A stretch of 64,000 nt of DNA from an uncultured Oscillospiraceae bacterium (GTDB lineage: Bacteria > Bacillota > Clostridia > Oscillospirales > Oscillospiraceae), in contig CANQTO010000002.1 of the NCBI GenBank assembly GCA_947626785.1, forward strand, positions 29,712 to 93,711. Reading direction: 5' to 3'. Below the pieces are notes generated by a model. That model saw nothing but the letters and a program-made list of their open reading frames with translations, had not been told where the DNA came from and made no database searches. The position numbers were made by a program, and so were the translations under genes. This document shows positions 14,996 through 23,816 of this stretch, piece after piece; positions within the stretch are counted from its first letter, which is position 1, and each line of letters opens with the position of its first letter.

Positions 14996-15541
14996 ATGGG
15001 GTATCCGATTCAATCCAACAACCCAATTTGGGAGTATCGGGGTTACCAAGCGGTCGTCAACTATGACCGGGAAAGCGCCATCTTGGTTGGCAAAGTCGCT
15101 GAGATCGACGATTACCTCATTTTTGAAGGCCAAACAGTTGAGGAACTGACTGAAATGTTTCAAGAAACGATAGACGATTATCTGGAAAGGAGAAATATGG
15201 ATTCCTTACACGCTGAAAGCGCCAAGAGCGGGCCGGACATCATCAACCATCCCGCTCACTACATGTCCAGGACCGGCCTGGAGACCATCGACGTGATCGA
15301 GAGCTTCACGGACCCGGTTGGCTGGAACATGGGCAATGTCATCAAGTATATCTGCCGGTGGCAGAAGAAAAACGGTCTGGAGGACCTGAAGAAAGCGGAA
15401 TTCTATCTGAAGCGGCTGATCCGGATGATGGAGAGAGAGGAGATCTCCAAACAGGCCCAACAGGCCCATGAGGCGGCCCAGGCCGCTTGCAGCTCCGCCG
15501 ACTACGCAATCAAAGAAGCGGTCACGACCGCTGCCAATTAA
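14996..15541 (+). CDS. HicB-like domain fused in frame to a DUF3310 protein
   Basis: 181 residues. Residues 12-66 (YRGYQAVVNYDRESAILVGK ... TVEELTEMFQETIDDYLE) have the HicB antitoxin-like fold; residues about 80-145 (DIINHPAHYMSRTGLETIDV, YICRWQKKNGLEDLKKAEFY) are DUF3310, a phage protein family of unknown biochemical role. A second ribosome site (GGAAAGGAG) and in-frame ATG at 15197 sit exactly at the domain boundary, so DUF3310 can also be made alone. No HicA toxin is adjacent, so toxin-antitoxin function is doubtful. Confidence 0.75.
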   Translation: MGYPIQSNNPIWEYRGYQAVVNYDRESAILVGKVAEIDDYLIFEGQTVEELTEMFQETIDDYLERRNMDSLHAESAKSGPDIINHPAHYMSRTGLETIDVIESFTDPVGWNMGNVIKYICRWQKKNGLEDLKKAEFYLKRLIRMMEREEISKQAQQAHEAAQAACSSADYAIKEAVTTAAN

Positions 15542-15552
15542 GGAGGTACACC

Positions 15553-16485
15553 ATGAAAACGAAACTGGACATCAAAGGACTGGCCAATAAGCTGGCCCTG
15601 TCCGTAAGACGGCACAGCCCTGAGATCCTCACGGTCGGGGGCATTCTGGCCGGCGTGGGCGGGGCTGTTCTGGCCTGCGCCGCAACGGTGAAGGCCGTAC
15701 CTGTGGTCGAGGGCCACAAGGAGGCGGCGGAGAAGATCCGGCGCGAATATTCTGAAGATGAAGACAAGCAGGTTATGGGCAAGGCTCTGACCAAAGAGTG
15801 GGTCCGGACGGGCGCGGATATCGTGGTCCTCTATGGGCCCGCGATGGCGCTGGGCGTCCTGTCAGCCACCAGCATCATGGCCGGAAACCGCATCCTGCGG
15901 CAGAGGAACGTGGCGCTGGCGGCCGCGTACACGGCGCTGGACCAGAGCTTCCGGGGCTATCGGAACCGGGTGATCGACCGGTACGGCGAGGATGTGGACA
16001 CGGAGCTGTACTACGACCTGCACAGAGAGGTCATCGAGGAGACGGTCACGGACGAGAACGGAAACACCACCACGGTCAAGACCGAGGCCCTGACCTCCGG
16101 CAACGGCCTGCCTTCGCCTTACGCCAGATGGTTTGCCTACGGAGAAGCGAAGGGGGCGGAACAGAATCTCGACTACAACGAGTTCTTCCTCCAGGGGCAG
16201 GAGCAGGCGGTGAACGTCATGTTCCGGGCCAAAGAATTCATGTTCGTGAATGATATTCTCAAGAAGCTCGGCTACCCGCTGACGGTGGACGGCCAGTCGA
16301 ATGGCTGGATCTACGACCGGAAGGGCGACGGCACCGGCTCACGGTACATCAGCTTCAACAAGAAGAAAGTCTGGAGAAAGGACGAGCTGAACCCCCAGGG
16401 CGGCGAATGGGTCTGGATGATCGACCTCCAGCCTGATGGTCCGATCCTGGAGAGAGCTGTGAAGAAAGGACTGTTGACCGCATGA
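15553..16485 (+). CDS. DUF6353-family phage membrane-associated protein
   Basis: 310 residues from ATG 15553, six bases after AAGGAGG. Same architecture as the copies at 10992 and 12876: SVRRHSPEILTVGGILAGVG, hydrophobic segment, second segment (VLYGPAMALGVLSATSIMAG), then NRILRQRNVALAAAYTALDQ and a long C-terminal domain. It is the longest paralogue. Its stop overlaps the endolysin start by four bases, so they are translationally coupled. Unknown function; a membrane role near lysis is conceivable. Confidence 0.8.
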   Translation: MKTKLDIKGLANKLALSVRRHSPEILTVGGILAGVGGAVLACAATVKAVPVVEGHKEAAEKIRREYSEDEDKQVMGKALTKEWVRTGADIVVLYGPAMALGVLSATSIMAGNRILRQRNVALAAAYTALDQSFRGYRNRVIDRYGEDVDTELYYDLHREVIEETVTDENGNTTTVKTEALTSGNGLPSPYARWFAYGEAKGAEQNLDYNEFFLQGQEQAVNVMFRAKEFMFVNDILKKLGYPLTVDGQSNGWIYDRKGDGTGSRYISFNKKKVWRKDELNPQGGEWVWMIDLQPDGPILERAVKKGLLTA

Positions 16486-17387
16486 GCACCATGAATTTCA
16501 TTGACATCAGCGGCTGGCAGAAGGGGCTGAACCTGGAGACAGTGTTCAGCAAGAACCCGGCTCTGGACGGTGTGATCGTCAAGGCCACCGGCGGCTCCTC
16601 CTATGTGCAGGCCACCTGCGACCCCTGGGTGCAGGAGCTTATCCGCCTTGGCAAGCCCTGGGGCTTTTATCACTTCCTGGACGACGACAGGCGGGACGCC
16701 GGAGGAAAGACCGAGGCGGAGTTCTTTGTGAAGAACTGCCAGAATTACTTCGGAGCGGGCGTCCCCGTGGCGGACTACGAGGGCCGGGCCAAGGACGCGA
16801 TGGGCGTCAGGTCCTATCTGCTGCCTTTCCTGGAGACGGTATATTCTCTGACGGGCATCCGCTGCATGGTCTACACGTCCCTGAGCACTATCCAAGAGCA
16901 GGACCTGTCCGAAGTGGCCGCAAAGGGCTATCCCCTGTGGCTGGCCCAGTACGGGAGCATGAACCAGACCGGCATACAGGAGAGCCCTTGGCAGAAAGGC
17001 TCGGTGGCTCCGTTCAGCAAGTTCTGGATGCACCAGTACAGCAGCAATGGGCGTCTGAGCGGCTATGACGGGGCGCTGGACCTGGACAAGTTCTACGGGA
17101 ACCGGGTGGACTGGGACCGGCTGGTGGCCGGGGTCCAGGAGACGGTCTCTGCTGGGACAGAGACACCCACGTTCAAAGACGTGACCCCGCAGATCGTCCG
17201 GGATATTTTGAACGGCCTGTACGGGACCGGGACGGAGCGCCACCAGAGGCTTGAAGCGGAGGGCTGGGACTACGACCAGGTGCAGAGCAAGATCAACGAG
17301 CTTTACCGGCAGGCGGAGACCATCAAGAAGCTGAAGAACGAGACGGGCGGATATTTTGATCTGCTCCTGAAGATCGCTGAAATTTGA
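16482..17387 (+). CDS. Endolysin: GH25 lysozyme with Cpl-7-type wall-binding motif
   Basis: 301 residues. GH25 muramidase domain about 1-210, with catalytic Asp8 in FIDISGWQ and Glu100 in VADYEG; it should cleave the N-acetylmuramic acid to N-acetylglucosamine bond. A CW_7 repeat (VTPQIVRDILNGLYG ... GWDYDQVQSKINELY, about 233-275) binds wall sugar. There is no signal peptide, so release needs a holin. Unusually, it lies in the early region, 45 kb from the holin-type genes at 61 kb. Confidence 0.92.
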   Translation: MSTMNFIDISGWQKGLNLETVFSKNPALDGVIVKATGGSSYVQATCDPWVQELIRLGKPWGFYHFLDDDRRDAGGKTEAEFFVKNCQNYFGAGVPVADYEGRAKDAMGVRSYLLPFLETVYSLTGIRCMVYTSLSTIQEQDLSEVAAKGYPLWLAQYGSMNQTGIQESPWQKGSVAPFSKFWMHQYSSNGRLSGYDGALDLDKFYGNRVDWDRLVAGVQETVSAGTETPTFKDVTPQIVRDILNGLYGTGTERHQRLEAEGWDYDQVQSKINELYRQAETIKKLKNETGGYFDLLLKIAEI

Positions 17388-17403
17388 AAAAGGAGGGTTC
17401 GTT

Positions 17404-17496
17404 ATGACGTTCGGACAGAAACTGACTGCCTGGATGTTTACGGCTATGGCCGGAATTTGTCTGATTGGCGGGATGGCGGTACTGAGCCGCGGATGA
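17404..17496 (+). CDS. 30-residue membrane peptide
   Basis: MTFGQKLTAWMFTAMAGICL then IGGMAVLSRG: one hydrophobic helix. AAGGAGGG lies six bases upstream. Directly follows the endolysin, so it may be a small holin or spanin-like partner, but size alone cannot show this. Confidence 0.6.
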   Translation: MTFGQKLTAWMFTAMAGICLIGGMAVLSRG

Positions 17497-17533
17497 CCCG
17501 CCCTTTAATTTACTTTTGAAAGGGTTGATATTT

Positions 17534-17698
17534 TTGGATCTTTTGAACGCTCTTGTATATTCTATCGACACCGCGCTCTCTACGAGGCGGAAACGGCATA
17601 TCGTGGGAGGGGTGCTGCTGAGCGCCTCTCTTCTTTTCGGCGGATTGGCCATGACGGCCTTTACCATCCGGCTGGAGTCAGGAGGTGTCTATGACTAA
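17534..17698 (+). CDS. Small membrane protein downstream of endolysin
   Basis: 54 residues beginning at TTG 17534 with GAAAGGG upstream. Amphipathic start (LLNALVYSIDTALSTRRKRH) then one membrane helix (GGVLLSASLLFGGLAMTAF). Overlaps the next gene by eight bases. Confidence 0.55.
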   Translation: MDLLNALVYSIDTALSTRRKRHIVGGVLLSASLLFGGLAMTAFTIRLESGGVYD

Positions 17699-18275
17699 AG
17701 GAGCAGTCGGCTTTCTCGCCTTTTGTGTCGGGGCCGTGGCCGGGTATGCCATCGGGGTCCGTCTGGTGAAGGAGACCTACGAGCAGAAATACCTGATGGA
17801 CGTGAGGGCCGTCAAGGAGCGCCTGAGAAGCTGCCAGACCGGCGAGGGCACAGCGGAAGAGCCTGAGGAAGAACCGGCCCAGCCGGAGGAGACCGAGGGA
17901 AAGGCGGTTGAGCGGATGGACTACCGGGCGAGAGTCCGGGACATGGGCTATGACACGATCGAGAGCAAGCCGGACCCGGACGAGGACCTCAGACCCCGGG
18001 TGATCTCCCCAGACGAGTTCGGAGAGATGGAGGGTTATGAGGTGATCTCCCTGACCTACTACGACGACGGCGTGCTCACAGACACGAAGGATCTGCCTAT
18101 GGGCGACGATGACATCGAGGAGCAGATCGGGAAAGAGAGTTTGAACCACTTCGGCGAGTACGAGGATGACTCGGTATTCGTCCGGAACGACCGGCTCAAA
18201 ACGGACTTTGAGATCCTGAAGGACATGCGAAGCTATGCGGACGTGTTGCAGGACATGCCCTATCTGCGCCAGTAA
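17691..18275 (+). CDS. Membrane-anchored acidic phage protein
   Basis: 194 residues from ATG 17691, six bases after AGGAGG. N-terminal membrane helix (VGFLAFCVGAVAGYAIGVRL), a low-complexity Glu/Pro linker, and a C-terminal domain with VISPDEFGEMEGYEVISLTY and DDDIEEQIGKESLNHFGEYE, common in Clostridia phages. No function known; the tail domain likely faces the cytoplasm. Confidence 0.65.
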   Translation: MTKGAVGFLAFCVGAVAGYAIGVRLVKETYEQKYLMDVRAVKERLRSCQTGEGTAEEPEEEPAQPEETEGKAVERMDYRARVRDMGYDTIESKPDPDEDLRPRVISPDEFGEMEGYEVISLTYYDDGVLTDTKDLPMGDDDIEEQIGKESLNHFGEYEDDSVFVRNDRLKTDFEILKDMRSYADVLQDMPYLRQ

Positions 18276-18290
18276 AAAGGAGGGACAGAC

Positions 18291-18842
18291 TTGGACCCGA
18301 TGGGCAAAATGCAGGAGCGGTACATCGACTGGATGCTGGGTCTTATCGGGTCCAGCCTCCGTGAAACGGAGTACAGCCAACTGATCTGGCTGCTCTATGG
18401 GACTGATTTTCGGTGCAGCATGGGCCAGGACGTGTACCGAATAGAGGACGGCTTCGAGCTTCGGCGGCAGTTCAGCGAGTGGTACCCGGCGGCCAGGAGG
18501 ATCAGGAGCTTTTGGAAAAAGCGGTGCAGCGTGCTGGAGCTGATGATCGCCCTGGCGAAGCGGTGCGAGGAGAATATCATGGAGGATCCGGTCTACGGAG
18601 ACCGGACCGGACAGTGGTTCTTCGAGATGCTGAAAAGCCTGGGCCTCGACGGTATGACGGACGACGCCTTCGATGGAGAGGAGGCCGCGGATATTTTGGA
18701 GCGGTTTCTGGACCGGGAGTACGGCTCCAATGGAGCGGGCGGGCTGTTTACGGTCCGTTCCGGACGGTGGGACATGCGGCGGACGGATATTTGGTACCAG
18801 ATGATGCACTGGCTGACAGAATACATCTACAAATACGACTAA
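18291..18842 (+). CDS. Conserved phage protein, unknown function
   Basis: 183 residues starting at TTG 18291 with AAAGGAGGG upstream. Helical, rich in aromatic and charged residues (WLLYGTDFRCSMGQDVYRIE; SFWKKRCSVLELMIALAKRC; WYQMMHWLTEYIYKYD). No membrane segment. It precedes the replication genes. Confidence 0.65.
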   Translation: MDPMGKMQERYIDWMLGLIGSSLRETEYSQLIWLLYGTDFRCSMGQDVYRIEDGFELRRQFSEWYPAARRIRSFWKKRCSVLELMIALAKRCEENIMEDPVYGDRTGQWFFEMLKSLGLDGMTDDAFDGEEAADILERFLDREYGSNGAGGLFTVRSGRWDMRRTDIWYQMMHWLTEYIYKYD

Positions 18843-18860
18843 AGAAAGGCGGGATCTACC

Positions 18861-19043
18861 ATGAAACCGAATGACGGCAAAAGGCAACTCTCCGTACCCA
18901 CGCTGATCCGTGCGGCCTCCAAGCTGGACGGAAGAAGCGAGGAGGAGCTGACGGAGCTCTGGAACAGGATCGAGGCGGAGCAGGAAAATGAGAACGCGGT
19001 GCTTCGGGAGTTTCTGGTCCAGATGAAGTTCCCTGATGCCTGA
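18861..19043 (+). CDS. Small helical protein before the replication gene
   Basis: 60 residues, AAAGGCGGG upstream. Charged helix-loop-helix pattern (VPTLIRAASKLDGRSEEELT; LWNRIEAEQENENAVLREFL). A GC-rich hairpin at about 19056-19082 lies between it and the polymerase gene. Function unknown. Confidence 0.55.
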   Translation: MKPNDGKRQLSVPTLIRAASKLDGRSEEELTELWNRIEAEQENENAVLREFLVQMKFPDA

Positions 19044-19115
19044 AAAGAAAATAAACGGGAGCTTCCCGGCCTGAGCCGGGGACTTTCAAAACCGTAAGAA
19101 CAGGAAAACGGAAAA

Positions 19116-22100
19116 ATGATCGATTTTCTGATGATCTCTACACGGGCGACCAAACGCGGGGTCATCGAGATCTACCCGAAATTCATCATCCGCAACCCCA
19201 GCGAACACCTGATGATACGGGGCGGGGATTTTTACGCGATATGGATGGAGGACAGAGGGCTTTGGTCGACCAACGAGCAGGACGCGCTGGACCTGATCGA
19301 CCGGGAGCTTGACCGGTATGCAAAGGAGCACGGCCCGGAGATAGCCGGAGGCTACAAGGTGATGCACATGTGGGACGCCGAGAGCGGCATGATCGACGTG
19401 TGGCACAAGTATTGCCAGAGGCAGATGCGGGACTCCTTTCACATGCTGGACGAAAAGCTGAACTTCTCCAACTCGGAGACTTCCCGGAAGGACTATGCCA
19501 GCAAGCGCCTGCCCTATCCCCTGGAGGAAGGGGAGACAAAAGCCTGGGACCGGCTGTTGAGCGTTTTATATTCGGAGGAAGAGCGTCGGAAAATCGAATG
19601 GGCGATCGGGGCCATCGTGTCCGGCGAGAGCAAGCGGCTGCAAAAATTCATGGTGTTTTACGGGGCGCCCGGAACGGGCAAATCTACTATCCTGGACATC
19701 ATACAGCAGCTTTTTGACGGATATACGGGCACGTTCAACGCCAAGGACCTGGGCTCGGCAAGCAACAGCTTCGCGCTGGAGGCATTCAAAGCAAACCCGC
19801 TGGTGGCGATCCAGCATGACGGGGACCTGAGCCGGATCGAGGACAATTCAAGGCTCAATTCCCTGGTGAGCCACGAGATGATGACGGTGAACGAGAAGTT
19901 CAAATCCGCCTACGCCAGCCGGTTCAAATGCTTTCTGTTCATGGGCACTAACAAGCCGGTGCGGATCACCGACGCGAAGAGCGGCCTGATACGGCGAATG
20001 ATCGACGTGTCGCCGACAGGAGACCGGCTGGAGGCTTCGGAGTACAGGAGGCTGATGAAGCAGATCAGCTTCGAGCTGGGGGCCATCGCCTGGAAATGCC
20101 AGGAGGTCTTTCTGGACCAGCCGGATCTGTACGACGACTATATTCCGCTGAACATGCTTGGGGCCAGCAACGACTTCTACAACTTTGTGCTGGACTCCTG
20201 GGCGGTGTTCAAGAAGAACGACTCCGTCAGTCTGAAAGCGGCCTGGGCCATGTACAAGACCTACAACGAGGACGCGAACGTGGCCTATCCCTACTCCCAG
20301 AGACTGTTTAAGGAGGAGCTTAAGAGCTACTTCAAGGACTACAAGGAGCGGGAGACGCTGCCGGACGGGAGCCGGGTACGGAGCTGGTACACAGGCTTTC
20401 GGGCGGACAAGTTTGAGGAAAAGCCGCCGGAAAAGGAAGCGGAGAGCCGGTCCGGATGGCTGGAGCTGAAGGAGCAGCCGTCGCTTTTAGACGAGATGCT
20501 GAAGGACTGCCCGGCTCAGTACGCCAGCCAGAACGGAGCTCCTGTGAGAAAGTGGGCCAACGTCCACACCACCTTGAAGGAGCTGGACACGGGTAAGGTC
20601 CATTATGTGAGGCCCCAGGAAAACCACATCGTCATCGACTTCGACCGGCGTGGGAAGGACGGGAGCAAGAGCTATGAAAGGAACGCGGAGGAGGCCGAAA
20701 AGCTGCCGCCCACCTACGCCGAAGTGAGCAAGAGCGGCGAGGGGCTGCACCTGCATTATATTTACACAGGCGACGTGAGCCGGCTGAGTTCCGTGTTCGG
20801 AGATCAGATCGAGGTAAAGGTGTTCACCGGGAACAGCAGCCTGAGACGGCGGCTGAGCAAATGCAACGCGCTCCCGGTGGCGGTACTGAGCCACGGTCTG
20901 CCGCTGAAGGAGGAAAAGAAGATTGTAAATTTCAAATCGGTACAGAGTGAAAAAGGGATCCGGGCAGGTATCGAGAAAAACCTGGCCAAAGAGGTCCACG
21001 CCTACACCAAGCCCAGCATCGATATGATTGCCAAGATCCTGGAGGACGCTTATGCGGACGAGAACCTGAGCTACGACGTGAGCGACATGAAGAACGCCGT
21101 GATTGGCTTCGCCAGCAAGAGCACCAACCAGGCCGCGACATGCTTAAAGGTCGTGTCCGGGATGCACTTCAAATCCCGCGACCGGGAGGAGCAGCGGCCC
21201 GCTGCCGGACCGGCTACGGACGAGGAGGCGCCCATCGTCTTTTACGACGTGGAGGTGTTCCCCAATCTGTTCCTGGTGAACTGGAAGTACGCAGGCGAAG
21301 GCAAGCCGGTGGTGCGGATGGTGAACCCGGAGCCGGCGGAGATCGAAAAGCTCATGGCCTTTCGGCTGATCGGCTTCAACTGCCGCCGGTACGACAACCA
21401 TATTTTGTACGCCAGGATGATGGGCTGGGACAACGAAAAGCTCTACAACCTGAGCCAGCGGATCGTGTCCGGAGACAGAAAGAGCTTCTTCGGGGAAGCC
21501 TACGACGTGAGCTACACGGATGTGTACGACTTCGCCTCGGCCGCCAACAAGAAGAGCCTCAAGAAGTTCGAGATCGAGCTGGGCATCCACCACCAGGAGC
21601 TGGGCCTGCCCTGGGACAAGCCGGTGCCGGAGGAGCTTTGGCCGAAGGTGGCCGAATACTGCGACAACGATGTGCTGGCGACGGAGGCGGTGTTCAAGCA
21701 CCTGTCCGCCGACTGGACGGCGCGGCAGATCCTGGCGTCCTTGGCGGGAATGACCGTAAATGACACCACCAACACCCTGACCACCAAAATCATATTTGGC
21801 GGGGAGCGCCAGCCGCAGAAGGAGTTCCACTACAGGAACCTGGCGGAGCCGGTGATGGAGCTGGACGAGCCCACATTGGAGTTTCTGCGGAAGGCCAAGC
21901 CCGACATGATGGCCCAGAGGCACGGCGAGGCCGGGTCCCTGCTGCCATATTTTCCGGGCTATGTGTACGACAAGGGCGTGTCCACCTACCGGGGCTATGA
22001 GATCGGCGAGGGCGGACGGGTCTACGCGGAGCCGGGTATGTACGGAAACGTCCCGGTCATCGACATAAACTCTCAGCACCCCAACAGCACCATCTCGGAA

Positions 22101-23207
22101 TGCCTGTTCGGACCAAGGTTCACGACCCGATACAAGGAGATCGTGGACGGTCGGGTGAGCATCAAGCACCAGTCCTGGGACGAAGTGAACAACATGCTGG
22201 ACGGAAAGCTGACGCCGTTTATTCAGAAGGTGCTGGACGGCGAGATGACCTCTGGAGATCTGGCGAACGCTCTGAAAACCGCCATCAACTCGGTCTACGG
22301 CCTGACCTCGGCGTCCTTTGAAAATGCGTTCAGGGACCAGCGGAACCGGGACAACATCGTGGCCAAGCGTGGCGCCCTGTTTATGACCGACCTGCAATTT
22401 GAGGTGGAGAAACGGGGCTTTACCGTGGCCCACATCAAGACGGACTCCATCAAGATCCCCGACGCCACCGACGAGATCATCCAATTTGTCATGGACTTCG
22501 GCAAGAAGTACGGCTACAACTTCGAGATCGAGGACGTGTACGACAAGATGTGCCTGGTGAACAAAGCCGTGTACATCGCAAGGTACAAGGAGCCGCACAT
22601 CGACAAGAAGACCGGCAAGGAGGTCTGGTGGACGGCTACCGGGGAGCAGTTCGCGGTGCCCTATGTGTTCAAGAGGCTATTCAGCCGGGAGCCGGTGGTC
22701 TTTGAGGACCTGTGCGAGACCATGTCGGTCAGCAGCGCTTTATATTTGGACATGAACGAGGATCTGCCTGATGTGAGCGCCTATGAAGCCGAGCTTGACA
22801 AACGGGACTACAACAGCCGAAACCCGGACAAGCAGAAACGGCTCAACAAGGACTTTGCCTCTATGAGCGATGCCGAGCTGCAAGCGGAGATCGCCAAGGG
22901 GCACGACTATCACTTTGTCGGCCGGGTAGGGCAATTCTGCCCGATGAAGCCCGGTACCGGCGGAGGACTGCTGCTGCGGGAGGCCAAGACCAAGATGGTC
23001 TCTGCCGGCGGCGGAAAAGGCTACCGGTGGATGGAGTCGGAGATGGTGCGGGAGCTGCACAAGGAGGACGACATCGACCGGAGCTATTATGACCGTCTGG
23101 CTGACGAGGCCAGAGACACGATCAGCAAATACGGGGACTTCGAGTGGTTCACCTCGGAGGACCGGTATGATATCCCGCCAGAGGGCGACGCCCACGACGG
23201 AGCATGA
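19116..23207 (+). CDS. Fused replication protein: SF3 helicase + AEP primase + family B DNA polymerase
   Basis: 1363 residues in one frame. Helicase: Walker A GAPGTGKS 183-190, acidic HDGD 234-237, sensor FMGTN 275-279, arginines 293-294. Primase (archaeo-eukaryotic type): IDFD 507-510 and SGEGLHLHY 540-548. Polymerase: exonuclease residues Asp711/Glu713 (FYDVEVF), Asp760 and Asp850/852 (YCDND); motif A DINSQHP from 983; motif B KTAINSVYG 1054-1062; motif C with TDS 1109-1111, where the usual first Asp is Lys. It could unwind, prime and extend DNA alone. The ribosome site is weak (AGGAAAACGG). The SSB-like gene follows. Confidence 0.88.
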   Translation: MIDFLMISTRATKRGVIEIYPKFIIRNPSEHLMIRGGDFYAIWMEDRGLWSTNEQDALDLIDRELDRYAKEHGPEIAGGYKVMHMWDAESGMIDVWHKYCQRQMRDSFHMLDEKLNFSNSETSRKDYASKRLPYPLEEGETKAWDRLLSVLYSEEERRKIEWAIGAIVSGESKRLQKFMVFYGAPGTGKSTILDIIQQLFDGYTGTFNAKDLGSASNSFALEAFKANPLVAIQHDGDLSRIEDNSRLNSLVSHEMMTVNEKFKSAYASRFKCFLFMGTNKPVRITDAKSGLIRRMIDVSPTGDRLEASEYRRLMKQISFELGAIAWKCQEVFLDQPDLYDDYIPLNMLGASNDFYNFVLDSWAVFKKNDSVSLKAAWAMYKTYNEDANVAYPYSQRLFKEELKSYFKDYKERETLPDGSRVRSWYTGFRADKFEEKPPEKEAESRSGWLELKEQPSLLDEMLKDCPAQYASQNGAPVRKWANVHTTLKELDTGKVHYVRPQENHIVIDFDRRGKDGSKSYERNAEEAEKLPPTYAEVSKSGEGLHLHYIYTGDVSRLSSVFGDQIEVKVFTGNSSLRRRLSKCNALPVAVLSHGLPLKEEKKIVNFKSVQSEKGIRAGIEKNLAKEVHAYTKPSIDMIAKILEDAYADENLSYDVSDMKNAVIGFASKSTNQAATCLKVVSGMHFKSRDREEQRPAAGPATDEEAPIVFYDVEVFPNLFLVNWKYAGEGKPVVRMVNPEPAEIEKLMAFRLIGFNCRRYDNHILYARMMGWDNEKLYNLSQRIVSGDRKSFFGEAYDVSYTDVYDFASAANKKSLKKFEIELGIHHQELGLPWDKPVPEELWPKVAEYCDNDVLATEAVFKHLSADWTARQILASLAGMTVNDTTNTLTTKIIFGGERQPQKEFHYRNLAEPVMELDEPTLEFLRKAKPDMMAQRHGEAGSLLPYFPGYVYDKGVSTYRGYEIGEGGRVYAEPGMYGNVPVIDINSQHPNSTISECLFGPRFTTRYKEIVDGRVSIKHQSWDEVNNMLDGKLTPFIQKVLDGEMTSGDLANALKTAINSVYGLTSASFENAFRDQRNRDNIVAKRGALFMTDLQFEVEKRGFTVAHIKTDSIKIPDATDEIIQFVMDFGKKYGYNFEIEDVYDKMCLVNKAVYIARYKEPHIDKKTGKEVWWTATGEQFAVPYVFKRLFSREPVVFEDLCETMSVSSALYLDMNEDLPDVSAYEAELDKRDYNSRNPDKQKRLNKDFASMSDAELQAEIAKGHDYHFVGRVGQFCPMKPGTGGGLLLREAKTKMVSAGGGKGYRWMESEMVRELHKEDDIDRSYYDRLADEARDTISKYGDFEWFTSEDRYDIPPEGDAHDGA

Positions 23208-23246
23208 CAACGACCAAAAACAAATTTTGAAAAGGAGTAAACTATC

Positions 23247-23744
23247 ATGGTCAACAGCAACATCATCTGCATCGACGACACCCGTTTCATCTACGAGACG
23301 AATTTCTCCGGCAACTCGGACAACGACCGGTTCGGAGACACCCGCCGCAAGGCCAACATCGTCATCCCCAACCCGGACCAGGCCAAGGAGATGATCAAGA
23401 ACGGCTTCAAGGTGCGCAACACCAAGCCGCGCCCGGACGACGACCCGGACGAGTTCGAGCCGGAGTTCTTCGTGACGGCCATCCTGAAGTTCCGGGACAA
23501 GAGGGGCAATCTGGTGAAGTATCCGCCCCATGTATATCTGGTGTCCGGCGACTCTGAGCCGGTGCTGCTGGACGAGGACACGGTGGGCCGCCTCGACGAC
23601 ATCCGGGTGAAGAACGTGAATGTGGTGCTGAACCCCTATGTGTTCGACGCAGAGAACGACGGCAAGAACCTGTACATCCGCACCATGTATGTGGAGCAGG
23701 ATCTGGACGACGATCCCTACGCGGCCCGCTATCGCCGGGTCTGA
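23247..23744 (+). CDS. Phage single-stranded DNA-binding-like protein
   Basis: 165 residues, AAAAGGAG upstream. Beta-rich middle (PEFFVTAILKFRDKRGNLVK, YPPHVYLVSGDSEPVLLDED), and an acidic C-terminal tail (YVEQDLDDDPYAARY), the layout of OB-fold phage SSBs. Position between the polymerase fusion and the helicase supports a role in coating single strands during replication. No family signature is decisive. Confidence 0.6.
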   Translation: MVNSNIICIDDTRFIYETNFSGNSDNDRFGDTRRKANIVIPNPDQAKEMIKNGFKVRNTKPRPDDDPDEFEPEFFVTAILKFRDKRGNLVKYPPHVYLVSGDSEPVLLDEDTVGRLDDIRVKNVNVVLNPYVFDAENDGKNLYIRTMYVEQDLDDDPYAARYRRV

Positions 23745-23816
23745 ACGGCGGCGCGCAGAAAGCCCGGCTTCGGCTCTGTTCCGGGGCCGGGCAAGCCTGA
23801 AACGAGGTGACATGCA

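Noticed and set aside
14996..15196. HicA-HicB toxin-antitoxin pair
   Set aside because: Only a HicB-like fold is present; no small dsRBD-like HicA gene lies on either side.
17486..17512. Thirteenth copy of the early-region box
   Set aside because: Starts GCGGATGA and has CCCTTTAAT, but lacks the invariant CA at 11-12 and TATG at 21-24.
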